Assembly (NCBI GenBank): GCA_963834305.1
Contig: CAWIAX010000001.1
Location: forward strand, 434,001-498,000
DNA: 64,000 nucleotides
DNA from: JACCXG01 sp963834305
Lineage (GTDB): Bacteria; Acidobacteriota; Vicinamibacteria; Vicinamibacterales; 2-12-FULL-66-21
Reading direction: 5' to 3'
Below the pieces are notes generated by a model that was not told the DNA's origin, ran no database searches, and saw nothing but the letters and a program-made list of their open reading frames with translations. Below are positions 8,302 through 18,610 of the stretch, one piece after another (position 1 is the stretch's first letter; each line of letters starts with the position of its first letter). Position numbers and translations under genes: made by a program.

Positions 8302-9349
8302 CTACGACCGGGAGCCGACCATCCGCCCGATGGCGTTCGCCAGGCCCTCGACGGCATTGATGGCGCGCGAGTAGCGCATCCGCGTCGGGCCGATGACGCC
8401 GACCGCGCCGGTGCCATGCCCGTCCGAATAGGTGGACGCGATCAGGCTGAAGCGCTGCAGGTCCGGCGAGTGGTGCTCCGAGCCGATGACCACGGTGAGG
8501 CCGTCGCCGCTGATGTAGTCGTCGAGCAGCTGAATCAGCCGCGCCTTCTCCTCGATCATCCGCAGCAGCGTCCGCAGTGTCTCGAGCGTGACTTCCGGGC
8601 TCTCGCCGCCGACATCCTCGAGCAGCATCGAGGTGCCCTGGATGAAGACCATCGGCTGCACCGTGACGTCGGAGAAGGTCGTGCTGGCCAGCCGCAGCGC
8701 CCGCGCCATCAGCTGGTCGTAGAGGTTGCGTTCTTCGGTCAGGCGCTGGAGGACGGCCTGCCGCACCGCCAGCAGCGGCTGGCCGCGGAACTCGCTGTTG
8801 AGGAAGTTGGCCGCCTGCTGCAGCTCGGTCAGCCCGTACGGCTCGGCCGGCTCGATCACCTTGTGCGACACATGGCCGCCGGCCGACACCAGGACGACCA
8901 GCACCTTGCCGCCGTCGAGGGGCACGAAATCGAGCCGCTCGAGGGTGGCGGTGTCGGCCGCGGGAGCGATCGCGAAGCTCATCTGCTGCGAGGCGCGCGC
9001 CACTTCCTGCGACGCGTGGTTGAGCAGGTCGTCCACCGTGCCGGCGCGCCGCAGCCGGGCTTCCACCTGAGCGGTGGGCCTGCGACGACCGCCGCTCCGT
9101 CAGGAGCCGATCCACATAACACCGGTAGCCGAGGTCGGTCGGCACCCGTCCAGCCGACGTGTGCGGCTGGCGCACGTAGCCCTGCTCCTCGAGGCGCGCG
9201 AGGATGTGCCGGAGGGTCGCCGACGACACGCCAAACCCGCGGCTCGCCAGCCACAGCGACGAGATCGGTTCGCCGTCGTCGATATAGCCCTGCACGAGGA
9301 CGCCGAGGATGCGTCTGTCCCGTTCAAGCAGGTCAGGATGCGTCGACAT
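8302..9349 (-). CDS. hrcA: Heat-inducible transcription repressor HrcA (one frameshift)
   Basis: Repressor that binds CIRCE operators and controls the groE and dnaK type operons. The N-terminal winged helix is readable from 9349 (ERDRRILGVLVQGYIDDGEP, SSATLRHILARLEEQGYVRQ, HTSAGRVPTDLGYRCYVDRLL). The rest continues in a different frame from about 9066 to 8302 (VEARLRRAGTVDDLLNHASQ through RYSRAINAVEGLANAIGRM). The frames join if one C is removed near 9075-9080; the total length then equals 348 codons, normal for HrcA. The break is most likely a sequencing insertion. A perfect CIRCE lies just upstream, so the gene should autoregulate. Confidence 0.9.
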
Positions 9350-9358
9350 GGTCGGTGC

Positions 9359-9385
9359 TTAGCACTCGCAGTGGGCGAGTGCTAA
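9359..9385 (-). promoter_or_regulatory. CIRCE operator
   Basis: Perfect inverted repeat TTAGCACTC (9359-9367), nine-base spacer, GAGTGCTAA (9377-9385), identical to the consensus CIRCE. It ends 10 bases upstream of the hrcA start. HrcA should bind here and repress hrcA-grpE-dnaJ(-prmA) until heat stress. Confidence 0.97.
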
Positions 9386-9438
9386 ATGATTATACCTGAT
9401 GCTGAGGCTGCCGGACGCGGGCGTTCCTGGCTGCGGGC

Positions 9439-10791
9439 CTAGAAGCCGGCTCGGCCGGCCAGCTCAGCCGCGGCAAGACGGGCGGCGGCGGTGACCTCCA
9501 GGGCGTCCAGCCGGGTCAGCGCGAACTCGCTGACCAGCATCTCGCCGTCCACCATGACCATCCGGACGTCGGTGCCCCGGGCGCTGTACACGAGCGTCGA
9601 CCACGGGTCGCCGCCCGGCGCCAGGTGCGGACGGTCGCGGTCCACCAGGATGAGATCGGCGCGCTTGCCCACCTCGATCGAGCCGATCTCCCGATCGAGG
9701 CCGAGGGCATGCGCTCCCTCGCGGGTCGCCATCCGCACGACTTCGCGCGCGGGAAGCGCCCCGGGCGCCAGCCGCACCGCCTGGAGCGTCGCCGCCAGCC
9801 GCATCTCGTCGAACATGTCGAGCCGGTTGTTGCACGCGGCGCCGTCGGCGCCGAGCGACACCGAGATGCCGCGCTGCCGCATCTCGACCACCGGGGCGAT
9901 ACCGGACCCCAGCTTCAGGTTCGAGCCGGGACAGTGCAGCACCTTGACGTCCCGCTCCGCGAGCAGCGCCTGCTCGGCCTCCGACACCCAGACGCAGTGC
10001 GCGGTGCAGAGGCGGGGCGTCGCGAGGCCGGTGGCGGCGAGATATTCGAGATTCGACAGCCCGCCCGACAGCCGGCGGACGAACTCCACCTCGTCGCGAT
10101 TCTCCGAGGCGTGGGTGTGGACGAGCGCCTGCTCGCCGGCCGAGAGCGACGCGACCGCCTCGAGCAGCTCGCGCGAGCACGAGACCGCGAACCGCGGGGC
10201 GAACGCGGCCCGCAGCCGGCCGTCCGCCGCGCCGTGCCACCGCTTCTTGAGCGCCACGCTCTCGTCGATCGACGCGCGCGTCTCCTCCTGCAGCCGCCGC
10301 GGCACGCCGTCCATGCCGTGGCGCGCGTCCATCATGCACTTGCCGACGGTGGCGCGCAGGCCGAGACCGGCCAGCGTGTCGAACACCACGTCGGTGTCGT
10401 GCACGGTCTCCATCGTCAGCACGGTGGTGGTGCCGCTGCGGAGCAGCTCGGCGGCGGCCAGCCGGACCGACGCGGCGAGGGTGGCAGGGGAGTGCGCGGC
10501 CTCCATCGGCCAGATGCGCCGGCGCAGCCACTCGAGCAGCGGCATGTCGTCCGCGAAGCCGCGGAAGAGCGTCTGGCACAGGTGGACGTGGGTCTGGACG
10601 AAGCCCGGGAGCAGGATGCCGCCGCCGGCGTCAACGATGGTGTCGAAGCGCGCGGGCCGCGTGGCGGCGGCTTCGGTGCCGGCGCCCACCGCGGTGATCA
10701 CGCCGTCGCGGACAGCGACATCACCCTCGACGACCGTCAGGCGATCGTCCATCGTGAGGATGGTCGCGTTCCGGATCAGCGCGGAGGGCAC
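9439..10791 (-). CDS. Amidohydrolase-family deaminase (5'-deoxyadenosine / S-adenosylhomocysteine / guanine deaminase type)
   Basis: Metal-dependent hydrolase of 450 residues with a TIM-barrel amidohydrolase fold. Metal and substrate motifs seen: GFVQTHVHLCQTLFRGFADD near 75-95, VHTHASEN near 235, CTAHCVWVSEAE near 270, CPGSNLKLGSG near 295 and the catalytic-Asp region LGADGAACNN. This set matches the MtaD/DadD/TrzA-type branch that deaminates purine nucleosides or aromatic bases. An XdhC-like protein is encoded directly upstream, which favours a role in purine salvage or catabolism. The exact substrate cannot be read from sequence. The frame is intact. Confidence 0.85.
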   Translation of the reverse strand: MPSALIRNATILTMDDRLTVVEGDVAVRDGVITAVGAGTEAAATRPARFDTIVDAGGGILLPGFVQTHVHLCQTLFRGFADDMPLLEWLRRRIWPMEAAHSPATLAASVRLAAAELLRSGTTTVLTMETVHDTDVVFDTLAGLGLRATVGKCMMDARHGMDGVPRRLQEETRASIDESVALKKRWHGAADGRLRAAFAPRFAVSCSRELLEAVASLSAGEQALVHTHASENRDEVEFVRRLSGGLSNLEYLAATGLATPRLCTAHCVWVSEAEQALLAERDVKVLHCPGSNLKLGSGIAPVVEMRQRGISVSLGADGAACNNRLDMFDEMRLAATLQAVRLAPGALPAREVVRMATREGAHALGLDREIGSIEVGKRADLILVDRDRPHLAPGGDPWSTLVYSARGTDVRMVMVDGEMLVSEFALTRLDALEVTAAARLAAAELAGRAGF

Positions 10792-10797
10792 GGGGAC

Positions 10798-11559
10798 TCA
10801 GGCCGGGCCGGCGGTCTTCAGTCGCTTCATCGCGAGCGCGGCGGTCGGCGCGCCCCGCCGGACGGCGACGAGCTCGGCGAGGATGCTGATGGCGATTTCG
10901 GCGGGGGTCACGGCCCCGATGTCGAAGCCGATGGGGGCGTGCACGCGCTCGAGGCATTCGGCCGGCAGCCCTTCGGCCAGCAGCAGGTCGAAGATCCGCC
11001 GCACCTTCGCGCGGCTGCCGATCAGGCCGAGGTAGCGGAGGTCGCGCGCGGCCAGCGCGCGCATCGCCTCCAGGTCGTGCGTGTGGCCGCGGGTGACGAC
11101 GACCACGAACGCGGAGGCCGGGAGGTCGGCCCGGTGCAGCCACTCGGGAATGGCTTCGGCGACGACGTCTTCCGCGGCGGGGAAGCGCTCGCGGTTGGCG
11201 AACTTCTCGCGATCGTCGACGACGTGGACGCGGAAGCCGGCGTCGGGCGCCATTCGCCCGAGGTGCAGGCCGACGTGGCCGGCGCCCACGATGTAGAGGT
11301 GGGGCGTCGGTTCGAGCGGGTCGATGTGGACGTCCATCTGCCCTCCGCAGACGAGCCCGTTCTCCTGGGCGAAGTCGTCGTTGAGCTCGTAGTGCAGCAG
11401 CAGGGTCTTTCCGGTGTTGAGCGCCTCGCGCGCCTTCCAGAACGCGTCGTTCTCGTAGCACCCGCCGCCGATGGTCCCGAGGGTGCGGCCGTCGGCGAAC
11501 ACGAGCATCTTGGCGCCCGCCCGCTGCGGCGTGGAGCCGCGCACGCGCACCACCGTCAC
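10798..11559 (-). CDS. XdhC/CoxI family protein (molybdenum-enzyme maturation factor)
   Basis: XdhC proteins deliver sulfurated molybdenum cofactor to xanthine dehydrogenase-type enzymes. Seen here: the N-terminal domain segment RGSTPQRAGAKMLVFADG with GTIGGGCYE, a Rossmann domain IVGAGHVGLHLGRMA near 95-110, TRGHTHDLEAMRAL, and YLGLIGSRAKVRRIF and PIGFDIGAVTPAEIAISILAE near the C terminus. The family normally starts about 20 residues earlier; coding potential in frame (LSEEVLSAAAGALARGEAVAL) extends to the end of the upstream gene, but no ATG, GTG or TTG is seen there, so the true start is uncertain (a CTG at about 11620 is possible). No xanthine dehydrogenase genes are in view. Confidence 0.85.
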   Translation of the reverse strand: MTVVRVRGSTPQRAGAKMLVFADGRTLGTIGGGCYENDAFWKAREALNTGKTLLLHYELNDDFAQENGLVCGGQMDVHIDPLEPTPHLYIVGAGHVGLHLGRMAPDAGFRVHVVDDREKFANRERFPAAEDVVAEAIPEWLHRADLPASAFVVVVTRGHTHDLEAMRALAARDLRYLGLIGSRAKVRRIFDLLLAEGLPAECLERVHAPIGFDIGAVTPAEIAISILAELVAVRRGAPTAALAMKRLKTAGPA

Positions 11560-11618
11560 GAGCGCGACCGCTTCGCCGCGCGCGAGCGCTCCGGCGGCGG
11601 CCGAGAGGACCTCTTCGC

Positions 11619-12647
11619 TCAGACGAGTACCTCGATCTTCGCCTTCTTCCTGGCTTCCTCGATGAACGCCTGGCCGCGGTTCTGCTTCTTCTGATTGCTC
11701 AGGAATTCGAGAATCTGCGGCTTGACCTCGTCGTAGGCCACCACCGACGCCGGCTTGCGCTCGACCACCTTGATGATGTGGTAGCCGAACTCGGTCGTGA
11801 CGACGTCGCTGACGTCTCCGGGCTTGAGGCTGAAGGCCACCTTGTCGAATGCCGGCACCATCCGTCCCTGCTGGAAGAAGCCGAGATCGCCCCCCTGCTC
11901 CTTGCTGCCGTCGTCGGAGTGTTCCTTGGCGAGCTTGGCGAAGTCTTCACCCGCCTTCACCCGCTTCAGGAGGCCGTCGATCTTGGTCCTGGCCGCCTTC
12001 TTCTTGGCCTCGTCGGCCTTCTCCTCGGCCATCACGAGAATGTGGCTGGCGCGGACGGCTTCCCCCTGCTCGAACTTGTCGGGGTTCTTGTCGTAGAACT
12101 CCTTCGCCTCGGCCTCGGTGGCGGCGGGAATCTTCTCGATCTCGGCTTCCATCATCTTGTTGATGGACATGTCCACCTGGGCGTCGGCCTTGAGCTGCTC
12201 GAGCGTGGTGTTGCGCGACGTCAGCGCCTTCTTGAACTCGGCCTCGTTGGGGAACTGCTTCTGCATCTGCTGCATCTGCTCGTCCACTTCGGCCGGCGTG
12301 ACCGCGATGCCCCGGGTGGCGGCCTCCTGCTTCATCACGTTGTAGGCGATGAGCTGGTCGAGGGCGCCGCGCAGGACCTCGTCGCGGCGCTCGGCCGGAA
12401 TGGGGCCGCGGCCGGCCTCGATGTTCTTGACGAGCCGCTCGAAATCGAACTTCGTGACCGGCTGGCCGTTGACGCGCGCGAGCACCTCCGGCAGCTCGGC
12501 CGGCATCGGCTTGGGCGGGGCCGGGGGCTCGGGGGCGGCGTTCGGTGCGGGAGTCTGGGCGCTCTGTTCTGCGGCCGGCGTCTTCCGGCATCCTTCGACA
12601 GCAACGACGGCGACAACGGCAATGACCAGTGCGGCAAGTCTTTTCAC
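11619..12647 (-). CDS. SurA/PrsA-like peptidyl-prolyl cis-trans isomerase
   Basis: Extracytoplasmic parvulin-type foldase of 342 residues. The GTG at 12647 gives VKRLAALVIAVVAVVAVEGC, a hydrophobic signal segment ending in a Cys that could be a lipobox, though Glu at -2 is unusual. A Pro/Ala-rich linker follows, then a SurA N-like helical domain starting LPEVLARVNGQPVTKFDFE, then a parvulin domain (AVRASHILVMAEEKADEAKK, LAKEHSDDGSKEQGGDLGFF, FSLKPGDVSDVVTTEFGYHI). It likely helps fold secreted or outer-membrane proteins. The stop is next to the XdhC gene. Confidence 0.88.
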   Translation of the reverse strand: MKRLAALVIAVVAVVAVEGCRKTPAAEQSAQTPAPNAAPEPPAPPKPMPAELPEVLARVNGQPVTKFDFERLVKNIEAGRGPIPAERRDEVLRGALDQLIAYNVMKQEAATRGIAVTPAEVDEQMQQMQKQFPNEAEFKKALTSRNTTLEQLKADAQVDMSINKMMEAEIEKIPAATEAEAKEFYDKNPDKFEQGEAVRASHILVMAEEKADEAKKKAARTKIDGLLKRVKAGEDFAKLAKEHSDDGSKEQGGDLGFFQQGRMVPAFDKVAFSLKPGDVSDVVTTEFGYHIIKVVERKPASVVAYDEVKPQILEFLSNQKKQNRGQAFIEEARKKAKIEVLV

Positions 12648-12768
12648 GAGTTCATCCTGGGCTGGAACGGGGTAATCGGCAGGCCGCATCTTCCCTCGGC
12701 CATCATGAGATCTTAACGCAGGTCCCGGCAACCCGGTGGGGCAGGCACGGGGCCGCGGACGGCGGGGC

Positions 12769-15098
12769 TCAGAACCCGTGCAGCGCGCACGTCTCGGCCG
12801 GCTCGGTCCCCGGCAGGAAGGCCTCGCGGAACACCCGGGGGCAGCCCGGCGCGGCGAGCCTGCCGGTGTCGCGGTCGATGTCCGCGAACGTCACCCCCTC
12901 GGGCGGCAGGAAGCTGGCGTCGGCGCGTCCCGCGAGCGCCCGCGACATGAATGCCGTCCAGATCGGGACCGCCGCCTGCGTGCCGCTCAGCCCGAGCGGC
13001 GTGTTGTCGTCGAGGCCCACCCAGACGACCGTCAGGAGCTCGGGGGTGAAGCCGACGAACCACGCATCGCGGAGGTCGTTGGTCGTGCCGGACTTGCCGG
13101 CGGCATCCATCGAGAAGCCGGCGGCGCGCGCACCGGCGGCGGTGCCCTCGTTGATCACGCTGCGCATCATGTTGGTGACGAGGAAGGTCGTGTCGGGCCC
13201 GGCGACGGTGCGTGGCGGGGCGGTGTCGAGCGGCAGGTCCCGACCCTTCGAGACCAGCCGCGCGATCGCCCGCAGCGGACGGATCGTGCCGCCGTTGGGG
13301 AACAGCGTGTAGGCGGTCGCGATCTCGAACGGCGTGGCTTCGAACACCCCGAGCGCGATGGCCGGGTAGGGCCGCGGCGGGGCGCCGGCGCCGACCTTCC
13401 GCCACAACGCCGCGACCCGGTCGTAGCCGGCGCTCTCCGCGACCTTCACCGCCGCGGTGTTCCGCGACAGCGCCAGCGCGCGGCGCAGGGTGATCGGGCC
13501 GTCGTATTCCCCGTCGTAGTTGCTCGGGCTCCAGGTCTGCTCGTTGAAGGTGATGGTGAGCGGCTCGTCCCACACCACGGTGGCCGGCGTCAGATCGGTG
13601 CGCCCTTCCGCCTGCGCCCGCTCGAAGGCGGCGAGGTAGACGAACGGCTTGAAGACCGACCCGGGCTGGCGCCGCGCGCTCGTCACGCGGTTGAACTGGG
13701 ACTGGTTGTAGGACCGCCCGCCGACCAGCGCGAGCACCTCACCGGTGCGCGGATCGACGGCGAGGATGCGCTGCCTGCGGCCGGCGCTTGCGCCGCGCCA
13801 GGATCTCGTCGAGGCGGGTCAGGCCGTCGCGCAGCGCGTCCTGCGCCAGCCGCTGCAGGTGGACGTCGAGCGTGGTGTAGACGTCCACCACGCCGGCCGC
13901 CGGATATTTCGCCTGCAGCTCCTGGCTGATGTAGTCCACGAAGTACGGCGCCTCGGCTTCGAGGGCGCGGGCCGACACCGTCAGGGGCAGCCGGGTCTCC
14001 CGCTCCGCCGCGTCCGCGCTGACGAACCCCGATTCCGCCATCGCCCGCAGCACCACGTTGCGCCGGTCCCTGGCCCGCTCGGGATTGTTGAACGGCGACA
14101 GCCGCGACGGCGACTGGATCACCCCGGCGATGGTCGCCGCCTCGGCGAGCGACAGGTTGCTGACGTCCTTGGCGAAGAACAGCCGCGCCGCCTCCGCGAC
14201 GCCGTGGATGGCGAAGGAGCCGCGCTGCCCGAGCGCCACGTCGTTCAGGTAGAGCTGCAGGATCTCGTCCTTCGACAGCCGCGTTTCGAGGACGACGGAC
14301 ATCAGCCATTCCGTCATCTTGCGCTTCAGCGTCTTCTCGGGGGTCAGGAAGGTGTTCTTCACCAGCTGCTGGGTGATCGTGCTGCCGCTCGCCAGGTAGG
14401 CCTTGCTGCCGAAGATGTTGCGGAACGCCGCTCCCGCGATGCCGATCGGATCGATGCCGGGATGGTCGTAGAAGCGCCGGTCCTCGATCGCCAGCACCGC
14501 GTGAACCATGGTCTTCGGGATGACCTGCAGCGGCACGTCGCGCCGCTTCTCGCGTCCGGTGCTGATGAGCGCGGTGATGAGGGGGGCATCGAGCCGCACG
14601 CGTTCGAGGGTGCCGCGCCGTCCCACCGATTCGAGGCTGGCGACCCGGACCGGTTCGCTGCCCTTGGCCGCGCGTCCGCCGAACGTCACCCGGATGATCT
14701 CCCCTTTCCGATCGCCGTCCCGGGGAATCAGGACCATGGTGCCCTGGCCGATCGTGAACTCTCCCTCCTGCTCGGACCGCGGCCGGTGCGCATACCCGAG
14801 GTCGTTCAGCCGATCGACGAGCTGGCGCGGGCGTCAGCGACTGCCCGCGGTGCAGCTCGAACGCCCGCGCGAACACCCGCGGGTCGGTGCGCTGCAACCC
14901 GCCGCTCATCCGTGCGTCGATCATCCGCGTGAAGACGACCGAGTAGTAGCCGACGAGGCCGATGGCGAGGAGAGCGGAGACGGCCAGGCCGATCAGGACG
15001 CGCCGCTTCCAGCGTCCAGGCGGACGACGGCGCAGGGGTGCCGGCCGCCTGGAGGAGGGCGCCGTTTCAGATTTGGTGCTCGTAGCCAAGAATCGCAA
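12769..15098 (-). CDS. Class A penicillin-binding protein, PBP1 type (two frameshifts)
   Basis: Bifunctional peptidoglycan synthase. Frame one (from 15098) holds a basic cytoplasmic tail and one membrane segment, VLIGLAVSALLAIGLVGYYS. Frame two (about 14826 to 13790) holds the GT51 glycosyltransferase domain: EDRRFYDHPGIDPIGI, GSTITQQLVKNTFLTPEKTL, RLSKDEILQLYLN. Frame three (about 13780 to 12769) holds the transpeptidase: RQPGSVFKPFVY with the SxxK serine, SRNTAAVK, and KSGTTNDLRDAWFVGFTP. Removing one base near 14826 and one near 13780 gives a continuous protein of about 775 residues. The TTG at 15098 is a tentative start. Both breaks look like sequencing insertions. Confidence 0.9.
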
Positions 15099-15325
15099 TC
15101 GCAGGCTCAGGCGTCAGGAACGGAACGGCGCACGGACCCCGGCGGTGCTGATGCGCATTGTATACTCGGGCTAAGCGGTTCATTACAGGGATGTTCTGCC
15201 GTGCCCGTAGTTTCGGCGCGAGCGCTGAGGTCCGGTAGCCGGGAGGGCCGTCGTCCCCGCCGTTCTCGCAAGCGCGGTGCCGCGGGTGCTTTCCGGGGCC
15301 GGGGCAGCCGGCTGCAGGTGACACG
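15099..15325. promoter_or_regulatory. Divergent intergenic region between the PBP gene and argH
   Basis: 227 bases with no gene. It holds a TATACT box in TTGTATACTCGGG at about 15157-15169, about 160 bases upstream of argH and similar to the GTATACTCG seen upstream of the kinase at 4139. No clear -35 is visible. It probably contains promoters for both flanking genes, but none can be placed firmly. Confidence 0.3.
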
Positions 15326-16777
15326 GTGAGATTTGCCGCTGAGTACGTGTCGTGTGTCCTCAACGACAACTTCGAGGACGCCAAGGCGCAGTTCCTGTCG
15401 CCGCTGATGGCGATCCACTACGCCCACCTCGTGATGCTCAAGGACCAGGGCATCGTGGCGGCCGCCGATGCGCGCGCCATCCGCGACGCGCTCGACACGA
15501 TCGACCCCGCCGCCGTCCGCCGCGTCCAGTACGACGGCACGTATGAAGATCTCTTCTTCTACGTCGAGCGCCTGATCGTCGCCGCCTGCGGCGAGGACGC
15601 CGCCGGCCGCCTCCACACCGCCCGGTCGCGCAACGACATCGACATGACGATGTACCGGATGCAGCAGCGCGGGATGGTGCTGGCGCTGCTCGATGGCAAC
15701 GACCAGCTGCGGCGCGTGCTGCTCGACCTCGCGGCCCGCCACCGCGAGGACGTGTTTCCCGCCCACACCCACACGCAGCCGGCGCAGCCCTCGACCATCG
15801 CCCACTACCTGCTGGCGGTGATCGAGCAGCTCGAGCGCGACGCCGTGCGGCTCCACGCCGCCTTCGCGTCCACCAACCTGAATCCGCTCGGCGCCTGCGC
15901 CATCACCGGCACCGGTTTTCCGATCGACCGGCAGAGGACCACGCGGCTGCTCGGCTTCGACGGGGCAACCGGGAACACTTACGGCAGCATCGCCACGGTG
16001 GACTACCTGCTCGAGAGCGTCTCGGCCGCCACCGTCGCGATCGTCGGCCTCGGGCGCGTGGTCCAGGATCTGCTGCTGTGGTGCACGAGCGAGTTCGGCT
16101 ACCTGCGGCTGTCCGACGGGTTCGTCCAGTGCAGCAGCATCATGCCGCAGAAGCGCAACCCGGTGGCGCTCGAGCACGCGCGCGCCATCGGCAGCAAGGC
16201 GGCAGGGCAGGCGGCGGCCATCGTGCTCACGGTGCACAACACGCCGTTCGGCGACATCGTCGACACCGAGGACGATCTGCAGCCGCTCGTCTTCACGATG
16301 TTCCGCGACGCGGCGCGCGCCGTCCGGCTGGTGGCCGCGGCGATGGGCGGGGCCGAGTTCGACACCGCCCGCATGGCCCGCCGGGCGTCCGAGGGCTGGA
16401 TCACCGTGACCGAGCTGGCCGACACGCTGGCCCGCGACCACGGCGTGCCGTTTCGCGCCGGACACAGGATCGCCGCGCAGCTGGTGGCGGCCGGGGCGGC
16501 CGGCAGCGGTTCGCTGTCGCAGGCCTTGCGCGAGACATCACTGGCCGTGCTCGGCCGCGCCGTGGACCTCGACGAGGCCGCGCTGGAACGGGTCCTGAGC
16601 CCGCGCCATTTCGTCGAGGTGCGCAAGACCCCCGGCGGCCCGGCGCCGGAGGAGACGGCGCGCGCCATTGTCCGGTCGGAAGCGGTGCTCGCGGCCGATC
16701 AGCAGTGGTTTGCCGCGACGATGACGCGGCTGGAGGAGGCGGAGAAGGCGCTGAACGACGCGGTCGGGGCGCTGTAA
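15326..16777 (+). CDS. argH: Argininosuccinate lyase
   Basis: Fumarase/aspartase superfamily enzyme that splits argininosuccinate into arginine and fumarate, the last step of arginine synthesis. It has 483 residues in one frame. Conserved segments: GRLHTARSRNDIDMTMYRM near 92-110, PAHTHTQPAQPST near 148, and the signature SSIMPQKRNPVALEHARA near 270. The typical N-terminal LWGGRF motif is absent and the protein starts MRFAAEYVSCVLNDNFEDAK, so it may be a divergent lyase of the family rather than the canonical enzyme. No other arg genes are adjacent. Confidence 0.85.
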   Translation: MRFAAEYVSCVLNDNFEDAKAQFLSPLMAIHYAHLVMLKDQGIVAAADARAIRDALDTIDPAAVRRVQYDGTYEDLFFYVERLIVAACGEDAAGRLHTARSRNDIDMTMYRMQQRGMVLALLDGNDQLRRVLLDLAARHREDVFPAHTHTQPAQPSTIAHYLLAVIEQLERDAVRLHAAFASTNLNPLGACAITGTGFPIDRQRTTRLLGFDGATGNTYGSIATVDYLLESVSAATVAIVGLGRVVQDLLLWCTSEFGYLRLSDGFVQCSSIMPQKRNPVALEHARAIGSKAAGQAAAIVLTVHNTPFGDIVDTEDDLQPLVFTMFRDAARAVRLVAAAMGGAEFDTARMARRASEGWITVTELADTLARDHGVPFRAGHRIAAQLVAAGAAGSGSLSQALRETSLAVLGRAVDLDEAALERVLSPRHFVEVRKTPGGPAPEETARAIVRSEAVLAADQQWFAATMTRLEEAEKALNDAVGAL

Positions 16778-16811
16778 GCCGCCGGCATCCGGCTCCGAAC
16801 CGGACGCCGGG

Positions 16812-18469
16812 CTAGATCGTGAGCACCCAGTGCTTCCCGAGATCGACGGGCAGCTCCTCGAGCAGCCGATCGATGAGCGCCGGTCCGTAGAGGTTGAGGA
16901 AGTACACCACGGACAGGCTGCGCTCCTGCGGGTGCCCGTGCGGAAAGGTCTGCTGCTGGGCGCGCACGAACTGGCGCCGCAGCGTGTCGTCGCGCTTCTT
17001 CGCGGCATGAATGAGCTTGCCGCGCAGGGTGCGCAGCTCGTGTTCGATCTTGCCGAGCGTGGTCCTGGCCGCCCCGGCCAGCGTCGGGATCCACCGCGGG
17101 CATCGTCCCGACGACGCGCTCCATCGACGCCCGGATCGCCGCTTCCGCCTCGCTCATCGCCGCTTCGACCGTTGGCGGCAGCTGCGTGTGCAGCAGGCGG
17201 TTCAGCGCCGACTCGTCCTGCGGCTGGAGGTCTTCGAGCGGCACGCTGTATCTGGTCAGGAAGCGGGCGGTGGCGGAATCGGCCAGCGTGGCGGTGGCGC
17301 GCGGATGAATGAGCGGCATCGGCACGCCGAAATGTTCGTAGACTTCGCGAAGCTGACCGAGATAGGCCAGCTCGCTGGGCCCCGCCACGTAACAGATCGT
17401 CGGGAAGAGCGTGTCCTGCACGATCGGCCGCAGCAGGACGTTGGGGCTGAACCGCTCGGGGCTCGCGGCCGCTTCGGTCGCCAGCGCGCCCGGGGCGATC
17501 GACGGCGTCGCCCACCAGGAAATGATCGCCCTGGCGCTTGATGGGCGTCCGTGCCCCGTCGAGCCGGAAGAGCGCGAGGCTGTCCGGCTGCGGCACGACC
17601 TGGGGCGAATGCCCGCGGGACGCCAGCGCGTCCCCGGCCTTTGCGGCGAGCGACGCCGTCCGCCCCGGCGACGCAATCTCCCGGCTGAAGACGTTCGCGA
17701 GCAGCGGCTTGGCGGCCGGATCCGATGAGTCGAAGACGACCAGGCCGTAGGGCCCGAGGACGGACTCGAGCCATCGCGCGAAGGCATCCGCGACGCCGGC
17801 CCCCGGCGCATACGCGGCGCGCAAGGCGGCGACGACCGACTCCGTGAACTCCGTCGGCGCGAGCGCCGACGCGAGCTCGTCGAGGCTGGCCGTGATGCGC
17901 GCGTCCAGCTGGAGCGCGGCGACCGGCAGTTCGCCGGCGCCGGCCGGCGCCGGGGCCGTCACGGTGCGCGGATGGAACTGGGCGTCGAGCACCGTGGCGC
18001 TGGCGATCTCTTTCCAGTCGTGATCCTCGGCGTCCACCCAGAACACCGGGACGACCGGGGCGCCGAGCATGGTCTCGGCACGGCGCGCGAGTTGCAGCGC
18101 CGTGATGGCCTTCAGGATGGTGAACAGCGGGCCGCCGAACACCCCGGCCTGCTGGCCGGTGACGACCGCCACGGTCTGCGGATCGGCCAGCCGCCGCGCG
18201 GCGTCGGCCGCGGCGGCGGGCGCGCCCCGGCGGGCCTGTTGAGCGGCGAGGCACCCGGCAATCGCCGTCCGGTCGTGCTGCTGTGCCTGGACCCGTGACG
18301 CGGCCGTCCGCCAGGCGTCGGGCGCCTGGGGATCGCCGGCATACATCGGGGCGACGTTGGAGAAATTGAAGGCGTAGTCGCCGGCGAGTGGACGCACCCA
18401 GGGGAACCGGCGCACGTCGACCGCCAGGCGCGTGGCCGGCCCGGCCGTTGTCGATGGGTCTGATGACAC
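16812..18469 (-). CDS. bshC: Bacillithiol biosynthesis cysteine ligase BshC (two frameshifts)
   Basis: Putative enzyme adding cysteine to GlcN-malate to complete bacillithiol. Frame one carries FPWVRPLAGDYAFNFSNVAP, VVTGQQAGVFGGPLFTILKA, PVFWVDAEDHDWKEIASATV and LESVLGPYGLVVFDSSDPAA. Frame two carries RPIVQDTLFPTICYVAGPSE and LGQLREVYEHFGVPMPLIHP. Frame three ends VVYFLNLYGPALIDRLLEEL. One extra base near 17500 and one near 17088 account for the breaks; the repaired length is about 551 residues, right for BshC. GTG at 18469 is the likely start. The stop faces argH, 35 bases away. BshC is known in Firmicutes, Bacteroidota and Acidobacteriota and supports the acidobacterial placement of this half. 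Confidence 0.9.
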
Positions 18470-18610
18470 CGTGTCGTACTCTCTCAGAGCATTCCAAAGC
18501 ATGTCAAGGCAACTGACGCGCCTTTCGACGCCGCGTCCACGCCAGAACGGTTCAGGACGAGCCGACACCGCATCAGCTGGACCGTTGGGACCGGATCGTC
18601 CCGGCAATCT

